A DNA stretch of 64,000 nucleotides from Enterobacter sp. RHBSTW-00175 (lineage in GTDB: Bacteria; Pseudomonadota; Gammaproteobacteria; Enterobacterales; Enterobacteriaceae), in NCBI RefSeq assembly GCF_013927005.1, contig NZ_CP055930.1:3534001-3598000 (forward strand). The letters run 5' to 3'. This document shows, piece by piece, positions 18,686-26,038 of the stretch. Every line of letters starts with the position of its first letter. Positions within the stretch are counted from its first letter, which is position 1. Position numbers and translations under genes: made by a program. The notes below the pieces were generated by a model that saw nothing but the letters and a program-made list of their open reading frames with translations, did not search any database and was not told the origin of the DNA.

Positions 18686-20353
18686 ATGAGTGAGGCTGAA
18701 GCCCGCCCGAGTAACTTTATCCGTCAGATCATTGATGAAGATCTGGCCAGTGGTAAGCACACCACAATTCATACCCGTTTTCCGCCGGAGCCGAACGGCT
18801 ACCTGCATATTGGTCATGCGAAATCTATCTGCCTGAACTTTGGCATTGCGCAAGACTATAAAGGGCAGTGCAACCTGCGTTTCGATGACACCAACCCAGT
18901 AAAAGAAGACATCGAATACGTTGAGTCCATCAAGAACGACGTGCAATGGCTGGGCTTCAACTGGTCTGGTGATATCTGCTACTCCTCTGACTATTTCGAT
19001 CAGCTGTTTGCTTACGCAGTAGAGCTTATCAACAAAGGTCTGGCGTATGTCGACGAGCTTTCTGCCGACGAAATCCGTGAATACCGCGGCTCGCTGACCG
19101 CTCCGGGTAAAAACAGCCCATACCGCGACCGCAGCGTAGAAGAGAACCTGGCGCTGTTTGAAAAAATGCGTGCTGGTGGTTTCGAAGAAGGCAAAGCCTG
19201 TCTGCGCGCCAAAATCGATATGGCGTCACCGTTCATCGTGATGCGCGACCCGGTGCTGTACCGCATTAAGTTCGCTGAACACCACCAGACGGGCAACAAG
19301 TGGTGCATCTACCCGATGTACGACTTCACCCACTGCATCAGCGATGCGCTGGAAGGGATCACTCACTCACTGTGTACGCTGGAATTCCAGGACAACCGTC
19401 GTCTTTACGACTGGGTGCTGGATAACATCACCATTCCTGTGCATCCGCGTCAGTACGAGTTCTCTCGTCTGAATCTGGAATACACCGTGATGTCCAAGCG
19501 CAAGCTGAACCTGCTGGTCACCGACAAGCACGTTGAAGGCTGGGATGACCCACGGATGCCGACCATCTCTGGCCTGCGTCGTCGTGGTTACACCTCTGCG
19601 TCAATCCGCGAGTTTTGCAAACGTATCGGCGTCACCAAGCAGGATAACACCATTGAGATCGCCTCTCTGGAGTCCTGCATCCGTGAAGATCTGAACGAAA
19701 ACGCACCACGTGCGATGGCGGTTATCGATCCGGTTAAACTGGTTATCGAAAACTACCCGCAGGGTGAAAGCGAGCTGGTGTCTATGCCTAACCATCCGAG
19801 CAAACCGGAAATGGGCAGCCGCGACGTGCCGTTCAGTGCGGATATCTGGATTGACCGCGCTGACTTCCGCGAAGAAGCCAACAAGCAGTACAAGCGTCTG
19901 GTACTGGGTAAAGAGGTGCGCCTGCGTAACGCCTACGTGATCAAAGCTGAGCGCGTAGAGAAAGACGCAGAAGGCAATATCACCACTATCTTCTGTACCT
20001 ATGATGCAGAGACCCTGAGCAAAGATCCGGCTGATGGCCGTAAAGTGAAAGGCGTTATCCACTGGGTGAGCGCAGCACACGCGCTGCCGGTTGAAATCCG
20101 CCTGTACGACCGTCTGTTCAGCGTACCTAACCCAGGTGCTGCGGATGACTTCCTGGCAACCATCAACCAGGAATCTCTGGTTATCAAGCAGGGCTTTGCT
20201 GAACCTTCACTGAAAGATGCTGAAATCAGTAAAGCGTACCAGTTTGAACGTGAAGGTTACTTCTGCCTGGACAGCCGTTACAGCACCGCAGAAAAACTGG
20301 TATTTAACCGTACTGTGGGTCTGCGTGATACCTGGGCTAAAGTCGGCGAATAA
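18686..20353 (+). CDS. glnS: Glutaminyl-tRNA synthetase
   Basis: GlnS is a 555-aa class I synthetase that charges the Gln tRNAs, four of which lie at 9297-9801 in this window. The HIGH motif is in [12 protein letters not shown] (about residue 34) and the KMSKS-like motif is VMSKRK (about residue 269). The C-terminal half is the anticodon-binding beta-barrel. It starts [12 protein letters not shown] after GAGGAAC, and its length matches E. coli (554-555). Confidence 0.99.
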   Translation: MSEAEARPSNFIRQIIDEDLASGKHTTIHTRFPPEPNGYLHIGHAKSICLNFGIAQDYKGQCNLRFDDTNPVKEDIEYVESIKNDVQWLGFNWSGDICYSSDYFDQLFAYAVELINKGLAYVDELSADEIREYRGSLTAPGKNSPYRDRSVEENLALFEKMRAGGFEEGKACLRAKIDMASPFIVMRDPVLYRIKFAEHHQTGNKWCIYPMYDFTHCISDALEGITHSLCTLEFQDNRRLYDWVLDNITIPVHPRQYEFSRLNLEYTVMSKRKLNLLVTDKHVEGWDDPRMPTISGLRRRGYTSASIREFCKRIGVTKQDNTIEIASLESCIREDLNENAPRAMAVIDPVKLVIENYPQGESELVSMPNHPSKPEMGSRDVPFSADIWIDRADFREEANKQYKRLVLGKEVRLRNAYVIKAERVEKDAEGNITTIFCTYDAETLSKDPADGRKVKGVIHWVSAAHALPVEIRLYDRLFSVPNPGAADDFLATINQESLVIKQGFAEPSLKDAEISKAYQFEREGYFCLDSRYSTAEKLVFNRTVGLRDTWAKVGE

Positions 20354-20380
20354 TAACGCTTGCCTGGTCAATGAGAAACA

Positions 20381-20407
20381 AACGCCGCTTATTGCGGCGT
20401 TTTTTTA
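20381..20407 (+). terminator. glnS terminator
   Basis: AACGCCGC/GCGGCGTT with a 5-base loop and a T-run, 28 bp after the stop codon. Confidence 0.88.
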
Positions 20408-20670
20408 TTTAATGATCATGCCATTAACGGCATGGCAAAAGCGATATTGAGAAATATACAGGTCAATGAGCTGCTACTTATTTTTCTCAAAAAAAGTTTG
20501 TGAATTTACGGAAAGACAAAACAGGTGAAAATAAACGCAAACCTCTGTTATTACCCTCTGAATTTAATCGCTTTCCCCCGTAAAACCTCGCTTCGCGCGA
20601 AGTGTTACAAATCGCTACCAATTATGTGCACTTCGTCATAATCCTGACTTTTGCCCGCTAAAAAGCATTG

Positions 20671-20692
20671 ATAATTCGCGTCGCGAAAAATA
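20671..20692. promoter_or_regulatory. Candidate NagC operator of chiPQ
   Basis: ATAATTCGCGTCGCGAAAAA has the NagC layout (AT-rich arms around a CG-rich core) and resembles the nagE operator. E. coli chiP is NagC-repressed. A weaker second candidate, TTAATTCGAGGGTATTTCTA, begins at 20708. Confidence 0.5.
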
Positions 20693-20782
20693 CCCTAAAG
20701 ACGGTAGTTAATTCGAGGGTATTTCTAACTACCCCTGACCATTTGGTCTTTTATATTTTTCGCCGTTTTAGGCGTTTTAATT

Positions 20783-20796
20783 CGTCAAAGAGGAAT
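20783..20796 (+). promoter_or_regulatory. ChiX sRNA pairing site over the chiP ribosome binding site
   Basis: CGTCAAAGAGGAAT is an exact complement of the ATTCCTCTTTGACG segment of the sRNA ChiX as I know it from E. coli, and it covers the Shine-Dalgarno AGAGGA. ChiX is known to silence chiP constitutively until chitooligosaccharide-induced chb mRNA titrates it. Confidence 0.88.
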
Positions 20797-20801
20797 AATC
20801 T

Positions 20802-22199
20802 ATGCGTACGTTCAGTGGCAAACGTAGTGCGCTGGCGCTGGCTATTGCCGGTGTGACAGCAATGTCGGGCCTGGTTGTCGCTCCAGAAGCTAAAGCGGCA
20901 GGTTTCATTGATGATTCTACGCTCACGGGCGGTATCTATTACTGGCAGCGTGAACGTGACCGTAAGGACGTCACTGAAGACAAATACAAAACCAACCTTT
21001 CTCACTCCACCTGGAACGCCAACCTGGATTTCCAGTCGGGTTACGCCGCCGATATGTTCGGCCTGGATATTGCGGCATTCACTGCAATAGAAATGGCGGA
21101 AAATGGCGACAGCGGTCACCCGAACGAAATTGCATTCTCTTCCAGCAACAAAGCGTATAAAGAAGACTGGTCAGGAGATAAGAGCGGAGTCAGCCTGTAT
21201 AAGGCCGCTGCGAAATTCAAATATGGCCCGGTATGGGCACGTGCGGGTTATATCCAGCCAACCGGACAAACGCTGTTAGCGCCACACTGGAGCTTTATGC
21301 CTGGTACTTATCAGGGGGCAGAAGCTGGCGCGAATTTTGACTACGGCGATGCGGGCGCACTGAGCTTCTCGTATATGTGGACCAACGAGTATAAAGCGCC
21401 GTGGCATATTGAGATGGATAAGTTTTACCAGAACGATAAAAAAACCAAAGTTGATTATCTTCACTCGCTGGGCGCGAAGTACGATTTCAAAAACGACCTG
21501 GTTCTTGAAGCCGCATTTGGTCAGGCTGAAGGCTATATCGACCAGTATTTTGCCAAAGCAAGCTACAAGTTTGATATTGCTGGCAGCCCGTTGAGCACCA
21601 GCTATCAGTTCTACGGTACACGCGACAAAGCCAGCAGCGATACGGTAAACGATATATACGACGGCACGGCGTGGTTGCAGGCTTTAACCTTCGGCTACAA
21701 AGTGGGCCAGGTCGATTTACGTCTTGAAGGGACATGGGTGAAGGCTGAAGGCCAGCAGGGTTACTTCCTGCAACGTATGACCCCAACCTATGCGTCCTCT
21801 AATGGTCGTCTGGATATCTGGTGGGATAACCGTTCAGACTTCAACGCCGATGGCGAAAAAGCCGTCTTCTTCGGTGCCATGTATGACCTGAAAAACTGGA
21901 ATCTGCCGGGCTGGGCGGTGGGGGCTTCCTACGCTTACGCATGGGATGCAAAACCTGGCGATATGGCCACACCAGACGCGTACTACGACCCGAACTATCG
22001 TCTGAAAGAGTCCTCTTACAGCCTGGATGCGATTTACACCCTTCAGGATGGTCGCGCGAAAGGCACGATGTTCAAACTGCACTTCACTCAATACGACAAC
22101 CACTCCGATATCCCAAGTTACGCGGGCGGTTACGGCAACATCTTCCAGGATGAACGTGACGTGAAATTCATGGTGATTGCCCCGTTCACAATCTTCTGA
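20802..22199 (+). CDS. chiP: Chitoporin ChiP
   Basis: ChiP is a 465-aa outer-membrane porin of the OprD family that admits chitooligosaccharides. The signal peptide is [17 protein letters not shown] with cleavage near AKA-AGF (residue 32). The mature part is rich in alternating aromatic/polar beta-strands and ends in TIF, a typical terminal Phe. Its length is close to the 468 residues of E. coli. It is co-transcribed with chiQ and feeds GlcNAc oligomers to the nag/chb pathways. Confidence 0.96.
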   Translation: MRTFSGKRSALALAIAGVTAMSGLVVAPEAKAAGFIDDSTLTGGIYYWQRERDRKDVTEDKYKTNLSHSTWNANLDFQSGYAADMFGLDIAAFTAIEMAENGDSGHPNEIAFSSSNKAYKEDWSGDKSGVSLYKAAAKFKYGPVWARAGYIQPTGQTLLAPHWSFMPGTYQGAEAGANFDYGDAGALSFSYMWTNEYKAPWHIEMDKFYQNDKKTKVDYLHSLGAKYDFKNDLVLEAAFGQAEGYIDQYFAKASYKFDIAGSPLSTSYQFYGTRDKASSDTVNDIYDGTAWLQALTFGYKVGQVDLRLEGTWVKAEGQQGYFLQRMTPTYASSNGRLDIWWDNRSDFNADGEKAVFFGAMYDLKNWNLPGWAVGASYAYAWDAKPGDMATPDAYYDPNYRLKESSYSLDAIYTLQDGRAKGTMFKLHFTQYDNHSDIPSYAGGYGNIFQDERDVKFMVIAPFTIF

Positions 22200-22246
22200 T
22201 GAACAGACCGGCGGGTTAAGTCCCGCCGGAATGGAGACTGAAAATG

Positions 22247-22576
22247 ATGAAAAAAATCATAATCGTCGCGATGCTGGCATCGGGGCTGGTGGCTTGTGCG
22301 CAGACTCAGGCACCAAAAGAGGACTCGCGTCTGAAAGAGGCTTACAGCGCCTGTATTAATACAGCTGAAGGCTCGCCAGAGAAAATTGAAGCCTGCCAGA
22401 GCGTGCTTAATGTGCTGAAGAAAGAGAAGGCGCATGAGCAGTTCGCAACTCAGGAAAACGTCCGCGTGATGGATTACCAGGCCTGTATCCAGGCGCGTAA
22501 AACCGGAAACGATCAGGAAGTGGCAAAACGTTGCGATCAGATCTGGAAAGAGATTCGTAGCAATAACAGTAATTAA
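22247..22576 (+). CDS. chiQ: Chitosugar-induced lipoprotein ChiQ
   Basis: ChiQ is a 109-aa lipoprotein encoded 47 bp after chiP. The lipobox LVAC follows an 11-residue hydrophobic stretch, and four further Cys occur in the mature part. Two ATGs are adjacent (22244 and 22247); the second gives MKKIIIVAMLASG as in E. coli ChiQ (YbfN). The function is unknown; it is induced with chiP. Confidence 0.93.
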   Translation: MKKIIIVAMLASGLVACAQTQAPKEDSRLKEAYSACINTAEGSPEKIEACQSVLNVLKKEKAHEQFATQENVRVMDYQACIQARKTGNDQEVAKRCDQIWKEIRSNNSN

Positions 22577-22590
22577 CTCGCTGTTATCAT

Positions 22591-22664
22591 GCCCGGTGGC
22601 GCTACGCTTACCGGGCCTGGAACGTTGTCATAGCCCGGCAGGCATAACGCCACCGGGCTTTTTT
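22591..22664 (+). repeat. REP pair ending in a terminator, after chiQ
   Basis: First unit GCCCGGTGGCGCTACGCTTA... at 22591-22616; second unit AGCCCGG...CCGGGCT at 22632-22659, followed by TTTTTT. The second hairpin with its T-run should end the chiPQ transcript. Confidence 0.8.
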
Positions 22665-22680
22665 ATGCCAGATAACAGGC

Positions 22681-22708
22681 AAAAAAAAAGCCGTCCCCGA
22701 AGGGACGA
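22681..22708 (-). terminator. Terminator of the 41-aa peptide gene
   Basis: The minus strand shows CGTCCC TTCG GGGACG followed by GCTTTTTTTTT, eight bases after the peptide stop codon. The UUCG-type loop makes it a strong intrinsic terminator. Confidence 0.85.
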
Positions 22709-22715
22709 CTCTGGG

Positions 22716-22841
22716 TTACTTGGTCTGAGTCATTACGTTGACCTGGAAGGTATTGCCGGAGATGTTAATCCCTGGGCCTTCGGAGGCAACGAACGACTTC
22801 AGAACAACGAGTAACACCACCGTTAAGATGGAATTTCTCAT
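22716..22841 (-). CDS. Small hydrophobic/secreted peptide, 41 aa, unrecognised
   Basis: ATG is preceded by a strong Shine-Dalgarno (AAGGAG, 7-base spacing), and the TAA is followed almost at once by a strong terminator, so a real gene is likely. The peptide begins MRNSILTVVLLVVLKSF, one hydrophobic helix of about 13 residues that could be a membrane anchor or an uncleaved signal. It then has a polar tail ASEGPGINISGNTFQVN and ends MTQTK. I do not recognise a family. It could be a small membrane protein or a type I toxin-like peptide. It lies between chiPQ and the degraded antitoxin on the opposite strand. Confidence 0.6.
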   Translation of the reverse strand: MRNSILTVVLLVVLKSFVASEGPGINISGNTFQVNVMTQTK

Positions 22842-22961
22842 TTCTTCGCTCCTTTTCTGGAGCTATGTGGTGCTGCTTAATTTGAGTTTCCCGCTTTGCC
22901 TACGACCTCTCAACGCTTCCTCTGCTTAAACATCGTAAGTTTTACTCACCCAGAGTTCTCA

Positions 22962-23188
22962 ATGCGAGTTATTAGCTACAGCGTAGCCAGTAAAAACTTG
23001 TCGGTGACTATGCGGCAAATAATAGAGGATCATGCGCCGGTTCTCATCGTTCACCAGAGCGGTGAATCATGCGTCCTGATGTCGCTGGAGGAGTACAATT
23101 CGCTTGGGAAACTGCATATCTGATGCGCTTACCGACGAACGCCAAACGCCTGATGAACGCTATTGAGAGCTTTAAAGCTGGTGGCTGA
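22962..23188 (+). pseudogene. YefM-type antitoxin, frameshifted
   Basis: The first 48 codons ([20 protein letters not shown] ... [11 protein letters not shown]) match the Phd/YefM antitoxin family. Frame then breaks: the reading GKLHI-stop is short, while the +1 frame from about 23108 continues [20 protein letters not shown] and FKAGG before a stop at 23186, matching the family C-terminus. A single-base deletion in the GAG-GAA codons at about 23105-23110 explains it. No YoeB-like toxin follows in any frame. The product would lack the toxin-binding tail, though the N-terminal DNA-binding part could still be made. Confidence 0.85.
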
Positions 23189-23275
23189 ACGCGCATCTGA
23201 CCATCTTCAGTACTGAAAGCGAGCCATTTTCTGATTTTTTTCGAAAATAGAACCCGCCTTTTATCCTTGTTATTA

Positions 23276-23310
23276 GTAAGGGTTTAACCTTACCCTTATT
23301 TGATTAAGGG
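23276..23310 (+). promoter_or_regulatory. Alternative hairpins over the ribosome binding site of the 150-aa gene
   Basis: GTAAGG (23276-23281) pairs with CCTTAC (23288-23293); CCCTTA (23293-23298) pairs with TAAGGG (23305-23310), which contains the Shine-Dalgarno AAGGG of the gene starting at 23319. The two stems share a base and CCCTTA can also pair with the first TAAGGG, so the leader could switch between open and closed forms. The structure is seen by eye only. Confidence 0.45.
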
Positions 23311-23318
23311 ATTATGAA

Positions 23319-23771
23319 ATGGACACTGTAGAGGAACTTGGAGGGACGTATTTCTATCACGGGAATGCGAACGTATCCCCACAGGAGCTTTTTTTGCTGA
23401 TATTCGTGGAGGGTTTGGCGAACCATCTGGGCGTAACAGTGGAGACTGCTGCAACTATCCTGGCGGGTCAACCTATTTTGCCCAAGCGTAAGGTGCTGGG
23501 TGCCTCAGGTTCGCGTACAAGTATTGCCTCCAAGGTGGCGCGCCGTATTTTAAAGGGAGCCCGTTTTCCTGAAGGTGTGAGGGTGGAGACTATCATTGGT
23601 ATGGGTAGATCAAGGCAGACAAATAATGTTGGGGCCGTTGTGGGAAGGGCGGTTCCGTTTGTTGGGTATGCCCAGGCGGTGATCATCTTTGCCCTTGTGG
23701 CCAGAGAAACCAGAAACAAGTACAACCTCATAGCCCGACCGAAAGATCGGATTGCCTGGACATATTTCTAA
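23319..23771 (+). CDS. STM2215-like putative membrane effector, 150 aa
   Basis: The protein begins MDTVEELGGTYFYHGNANVS, has a basic middle (ASKVARRILKGARF), and carries one Gly/Ala-rich membrane-like segment at about residues 104-129 (VGAVVGRAVPFVGYAQAVI), ending NLIARPKDRIAW. This layout fits a family of small enterobacterial proteins often annotated as phage membrane protein, commonly paired with DUF1493. Its stop overlaps the next start (TAATG). Next to an orphan hcp, I infer a T6SS-type membrane-acting effector; the fold and activity are unproven. A good AAGGGA site lies 8 bp upstream. Confidence 0.72.
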   Translation: MDTVEELGGTYFYHGNANVSPQELFLLIFVEGLANHLGVTVETAATILAGQPILPKRKVLGASGSRTSIASKVARRILKGARFPEGVRVETIIGMGRSRQTNNVGAVVGRAVPFVGYAQAVIIFALVARETRNKYNLIARPKDRIAWTYF

Positions 23772-24088
23772 TGTTGTTGCCAGATGAGCAGGAGTTTTTA
23801 AATTACATCACTGAGAACTACAGTGAGCGCAAGCGTCCAGCCCAGAAGGATTGGAGCTTTCAGGAGCATTTCAATCTCGTACCCGAAGATTTAGAGGATA
23901 TGCTGCTCGACCTTTTCAACCGGTATGGGATTGAGTACAGCAAGTTTGTCATGGACAGCTACTTTGAGCCGGAACTGTTTTGGTTTCAGTTTGGGCTGAG
24001 AAAGAAGTTTCGTGATCGACAGTACAAGCCGCTGACTCTCGAAATGTTTATTGAGTCTGCCAAAGCAGGTTACTGGCTGTATGACTAA
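23771..24088 (+). CDS. DUF1493 family protein, putative immunity partner
   Basis: This is a 105-aa acidic, soluble protein. The pattern matches DUF1493: an acidic front half (LVPEDLEDMLLDLFNRYGIE), an aromatic middle (DSYFEPELFWFQF) and the closing motif PLTLEMFIESAKAGYWLYD. It is translationally coupled to the preceding gene by a one-base TAATG overlap, the usual order for effector then immunity. DUF1493 has no established biochemical function that I know; the immunity role is inferred from gene order only. It is convergent with hcp, with a symmetrical hairpin between. Confidence 0.75.
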   Translation: MLLPDEQEFLNYITENYSERKRPAQKDWSFQEHFNLVPEDLEDMLLDLFNRYGIEYSKFVMDSYFEPELFWFQFGLRKKFRDRQYKPLTLEMFIESAKAGYWLYD

Positions 24089-24106
24089 GGGGCTTTGCGC
24101 CCCTTA
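24086..24106. terminator. Symmetrical hairpin between the cassette and hcp
   Basis: Perfect 8-bp stem TAAGGGGC/GCCCCTTA with a 5-base loop, placed between convergent genes and beginning on the DUF1493 stop codon. No T-run follows on either strand, so it may be a weak bidirectional terminator or a processing stem. Confidence 0.55.
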
Positions 24107-24112
24107 CGATGT

Positions 24113-24595
24113 TTACGCGGACTGGCGTTCGTTCCAGGCGTCACTAAAGATAATATTCCCGTCGTTATGCTTCCAGGTAATCTTCTCGTAACGAAGTTCG
24201 ACTGTTTCCATGTGGTTTTCGTTAGGGTTATCGCCTGGAGCCATTGCTGGCGAGATAGAAACGACCCGCACACCTTCAAGGAGCATGTTGAAGTATTCCT
24301 CCTCCTGACCTTGATAGTTGATGCGGTACCATTTTATTTCAGCTGATACCAGACTCTGGCCGGTGGCTACTGCTTTATAGAGGTATGGGCTTGAGCAATC
24401 GAATTCTTTGATGATCAGCATAGGTGAGTGCATGCGGGTACCGGTTATTTTGCCGGTGGCGTTATCTGTTGGGATCATGAGGTTGTGGTGGAACCCTTTA
24501 ACCTCGATACTGCATTCTCTGTCCTGGACATCAACTCCGCCTTTGATTAATGCACCGCCGTCGTCCTTAAGCCATAAGTAAGCTGGTATAGACAT
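24113..24595 (-). CDS. hcp: Orphan type VI secretion tube protein Hcp
   Basis: Hcp is a 160-aa protein that forms the hexameric tube rings expelled by T6SS and can chaperone effectors inside the ring. It begins MSIPAYLWLKDDGGALIKGG, contains SIEVKGFHHNLMIP and TGTRMHSPMLIIKEFD, and ends NIIFSDAW, all typical of the enterobacterial Hcp family. The length is complete. No tss structural genes occur in the window, so it must serve a machine encoded elsewhere. It is flanked by a convergent effector/immunity-like cassette and, upstream, by a decayed one. Confidence 0.93.
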   Translation of the reverse strand: MSIPAYLWLKDDGGALIKGGVDVQDRECSIEVKGFHHNLMIPTDNATGKITGTRMHSPMLIIKEFDCSSPYLYKAVATGQSLVSAEIKWYRINYQGQEEEYFNMLLEGVRVVSISPAMAPGDNPNENHMETVELRYEKITWKHNDGNIIFSDAWNERQSA

Positions 24596-24732
24596 TTTTT
24601 CTTATTTCCTTATTTTGTCGAATAATTTCATTGTTAAGAGATAAATAACCTTCGTGTTGAGAAGGTTGGTGGTTATCGGATAAGTGCTGGCATTACCACC
24701 GTCCACCACCTCTATCTATACTCGGGCTATGT

Positions 24733-25005
24733 TTATCGGCCTCTCATCTCACCGATAGATTTAACGTTCGGTATGGTCTGCATCTTCTCGACAGGGTCGT
24801 TACACAGATACTCTTCATGTTTCCGTATCGGGTTAGCATCTGCATCGAGCAGTTCAGAAACAAGAATTGCAGGTCCATCATCATCGAATGTAATGAGGTG
24901 GTAAAACGAGTAAGTGCCTCCCATTTCAGCGTATTCGACAAACTCGGTTTTTAAAGCAGGTAACCCCAGGCTATATCGAATAGCGTCACCTTTAACTTCG
25001 CGCAC
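24733..25005 (-). CDS. Hypothetical 90-aa protein upstream of hcp, possible orphan immunity protein
   Basis: This ORF on the hcp strand has a GTG start (25003-25005) placed 6 bp after the stop of an upstream open fragment. It encodes a mildly acidic soluble protein (VEYAEMGGTYSFYHLITFDD, then ILVSELLDADANPIRKHEEY). No family is recognised. The coupling to a toxin-like C-terminal scrap upstream and to hcp downstream suggests an immunity gene left behind. It could also be a truncated pseudogene because the start is weak. There are 137 bp to hcp. Confidence 0.45.
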   Translation of the reverse strand: MREVKGDAIRYSLGLPALKTEFVEYAEMGGTYSFYHLITFDDDGPAILVSELLDADANPIRKHEEYLCNDPVEKMQTIPNVKSIGEMRGR

Positions 25006-25011
25006 TTCAGC

Positions 25012-25086
25012 TCAATCGAGTGATCTTTTTATATGGTTAATAAAGGCAAGCCTATGCCCGTTACAAGCATCGAAGTAGAAACCAGA
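25012..25086 (-). pseudogene. C-terminal scrap of a possible effector gene
   Basis: An open stretch with no start codon reads SGFYFDACNGHRLAFINHIK then RSLD and stop; a stop codon closes it upstream at 25087-25089. The composition looks like the end of a globular protein and it leads directly into the 90-aa ORF. It is probably the 3' remnant of a toxin gene cut off by the insertion or deletion that also left the transposase fragment. Too short for a family call. Confidence 0.35.
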
Positions 25087-25120
25087 TCATGTTTATGACC
25101 AGTACTGTCATTTTCAGATA

Positions 25121-25460
25121 ATGACCAGGTGTTATTTAATCAAAAATACCGTGTATGTGCTGAAAACGGCACTGAAAGAGCTGTGGTATGCGCCGAATGA
25201 ACAGGAGTCGATTCAGCGCGGGAATGAATGGTACAGACAATGCCAGGAAAGCGGCATAAAGGCGCTGAAGCAGTTCGCTGAAAAACTAAAGGGAAATGTT
25301 GGCGGGATAATAGCGAGTGCAAGGCACAGACTAAATACTAGCGTACTGGAAGGGATGAACAATAAGATCAAGGTGATAAAGAGAATGGCATACGGATACC
25401 GGGAAAACGACTACTTCTTCCTGAAAATAAAAGCAGCGTTCCCCGGTAAAGCGCGATCAA
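25121..25460 (+). mobile_element. 3' fragment of an ISL3-family transposase gene
   Basis: The frame encodes LWYAPNEQESIQRGNEWYRQ ... LNTSVLEGMNNKIKVIKRMA and YGYRENDYFFLKIKAAFPGK, the C-terminal end of the ISL3 DDE transposase with the catalytic-Glu region (VLEGMNNKIK). Only about 110 of some 400 residues remain, and there is no N-terminal part. The open frame runs on past the natural end into the fur terminator and fur antisense; that extension is not real. It marks the right edge of the accessory segment, immediately beside the fur terminator. Confidence 0.82.
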
Positions 25461-25461
25461 C

Positions 25462-25488
25462 AAAAAAAAAGCCAACCTTTCGGCTGGC
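25462..25488 (-). terminator. fur terminator
   Basis: The minus strand reads GCCAGCC GAAA GGTTGGC (one G-U pair) followed by nine T, 20 bp after the fur stop codon. Confidence 0.87.
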
Positions 25489-25508
25489 TCAGAGTATGAA
25501 CATAGCAC

Positions 25509-25955
25509 TTACTTCGCGTCGTGCGCGTGATCATTTTCGCGGCAATCGCCTTCCGCACAGTGGCCGTACAGGTACAGGCTGTGGTTGGTCAGACGGATGC
25601 CATGACGGGCCGCGATTTCACGCTGGCGCGCTTCGATAGAGTCATCACTAAATTCAATGACCTTGCCACAGTCGAGGCAGATCAGGTGATCGTGATGGTG
25701 TTGCTGAGTCAGTTCGAAAACAGATTTACCGCCTTCGAAGTTATGACGGGTAACAATGCCCGCGTCATCAAACTGGTTCAGCACGCGATAAACGGTCGCC
25801 AGCCCAATTTCTTCACCCATGTCGATAAGACGCTTATAAAGGTCTTCCGCACTGACATGGTGATTGTCTGGTCCCTGAAGCACTTCAAGGATTTTTAACC
25901 GAGGAAGCGTAACTTTCAGGCCAGCCTTCTTTAATGCGGTGTTGTTGTCAGTCAT
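25509..25955 (-). CDS. fur: Ferric uptake regulator Fur
   Basis: Fur is a 148-aa iron-sensing repressor. The N-terminal winged helix (TLPRLKILEVL ... ATVYRVLNQFDDAGIV) is followed by the dimer/metal domain with QHHHDHLICLDCGK (Cys93/Cys96 structural zinc site), and the C-terminal HCAEGDC ends the zinc set. It is identical in length to E. coli Fur. Its start overlaps the stop of the leader ORF uof, so Fur translation depends on uof. Confidence 0.99.
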   Translation of the reverse strand: MTDNNTALKKAGLKVTLPRLKILEVLQGPDNHHVSAEDLYKRLIDMGEEIGLATVYRVLNQFDDAGIVTRHNFEGGKSVFELTQQHHHDHLICLDCGKVIEFSDDSIEARQREIAARHGIRLTNHSLYLYGHCAEGDCRENDHAHDAK

Positions 25956-26034
25956 GCGGAATCTGTCCTGTTGCTAAACGATTCACTTCTAAGGAGGAAG
26001 TGACAGAGAATGCACTTGGGATAATGCGTATCAT
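25948..26034 (-). CDS. uof: Leader peptide Uof upstream of fur
   Basis: This 28-aa ORF begins MIRIIPSAFSVTSSLEVNR and ends QIPHD; its TGA lies inside the fur start region (8-base overlap). It is clearly homologous to E. coli Uof, whose translation is coupled to fur and is the true target of the iron-starvation sRNA RyhB. The ribosome site of fur itself is weak, which fits coupling. Confidence 0.92.
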   Translation of the reverse strand: MIRIIPSAFSVTSSLEVNRLATGQIPHD

Positions 26035-26038
26035 TATA
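26020..26038. promoter_or_regulatory. Fur-box-like dyad at the uof start
   Basis: GATAATGCGTATCATTATA matches the 19-bp Fur consensus GATAATGATAATCATTATC at most positions. It overlaps the uof start codon and suggests autoregulation of fur. Confidence 0.65.

Larger units (their letters stand above)
20408..20801 (+). other. chiP upstream region
   Basis: This 394-bp AT-rich region has no gene visible. It holds two NagC-like dyads (20671-20692 and about 20707-20729), a possible -10 (TATATT near 20752), and the chiP leader with the ChiX pairing site. A CTTCGCGCGAAG palindrome lies at about 20592. Confidence 0.6.

Noticed and set aside
25460..25639. Extension of the transposase frame into fur
   Set aside because: The family C-terminus ends near AAFPGK; beyond this the frame only crosses the fur terminator and the antisense of fur.
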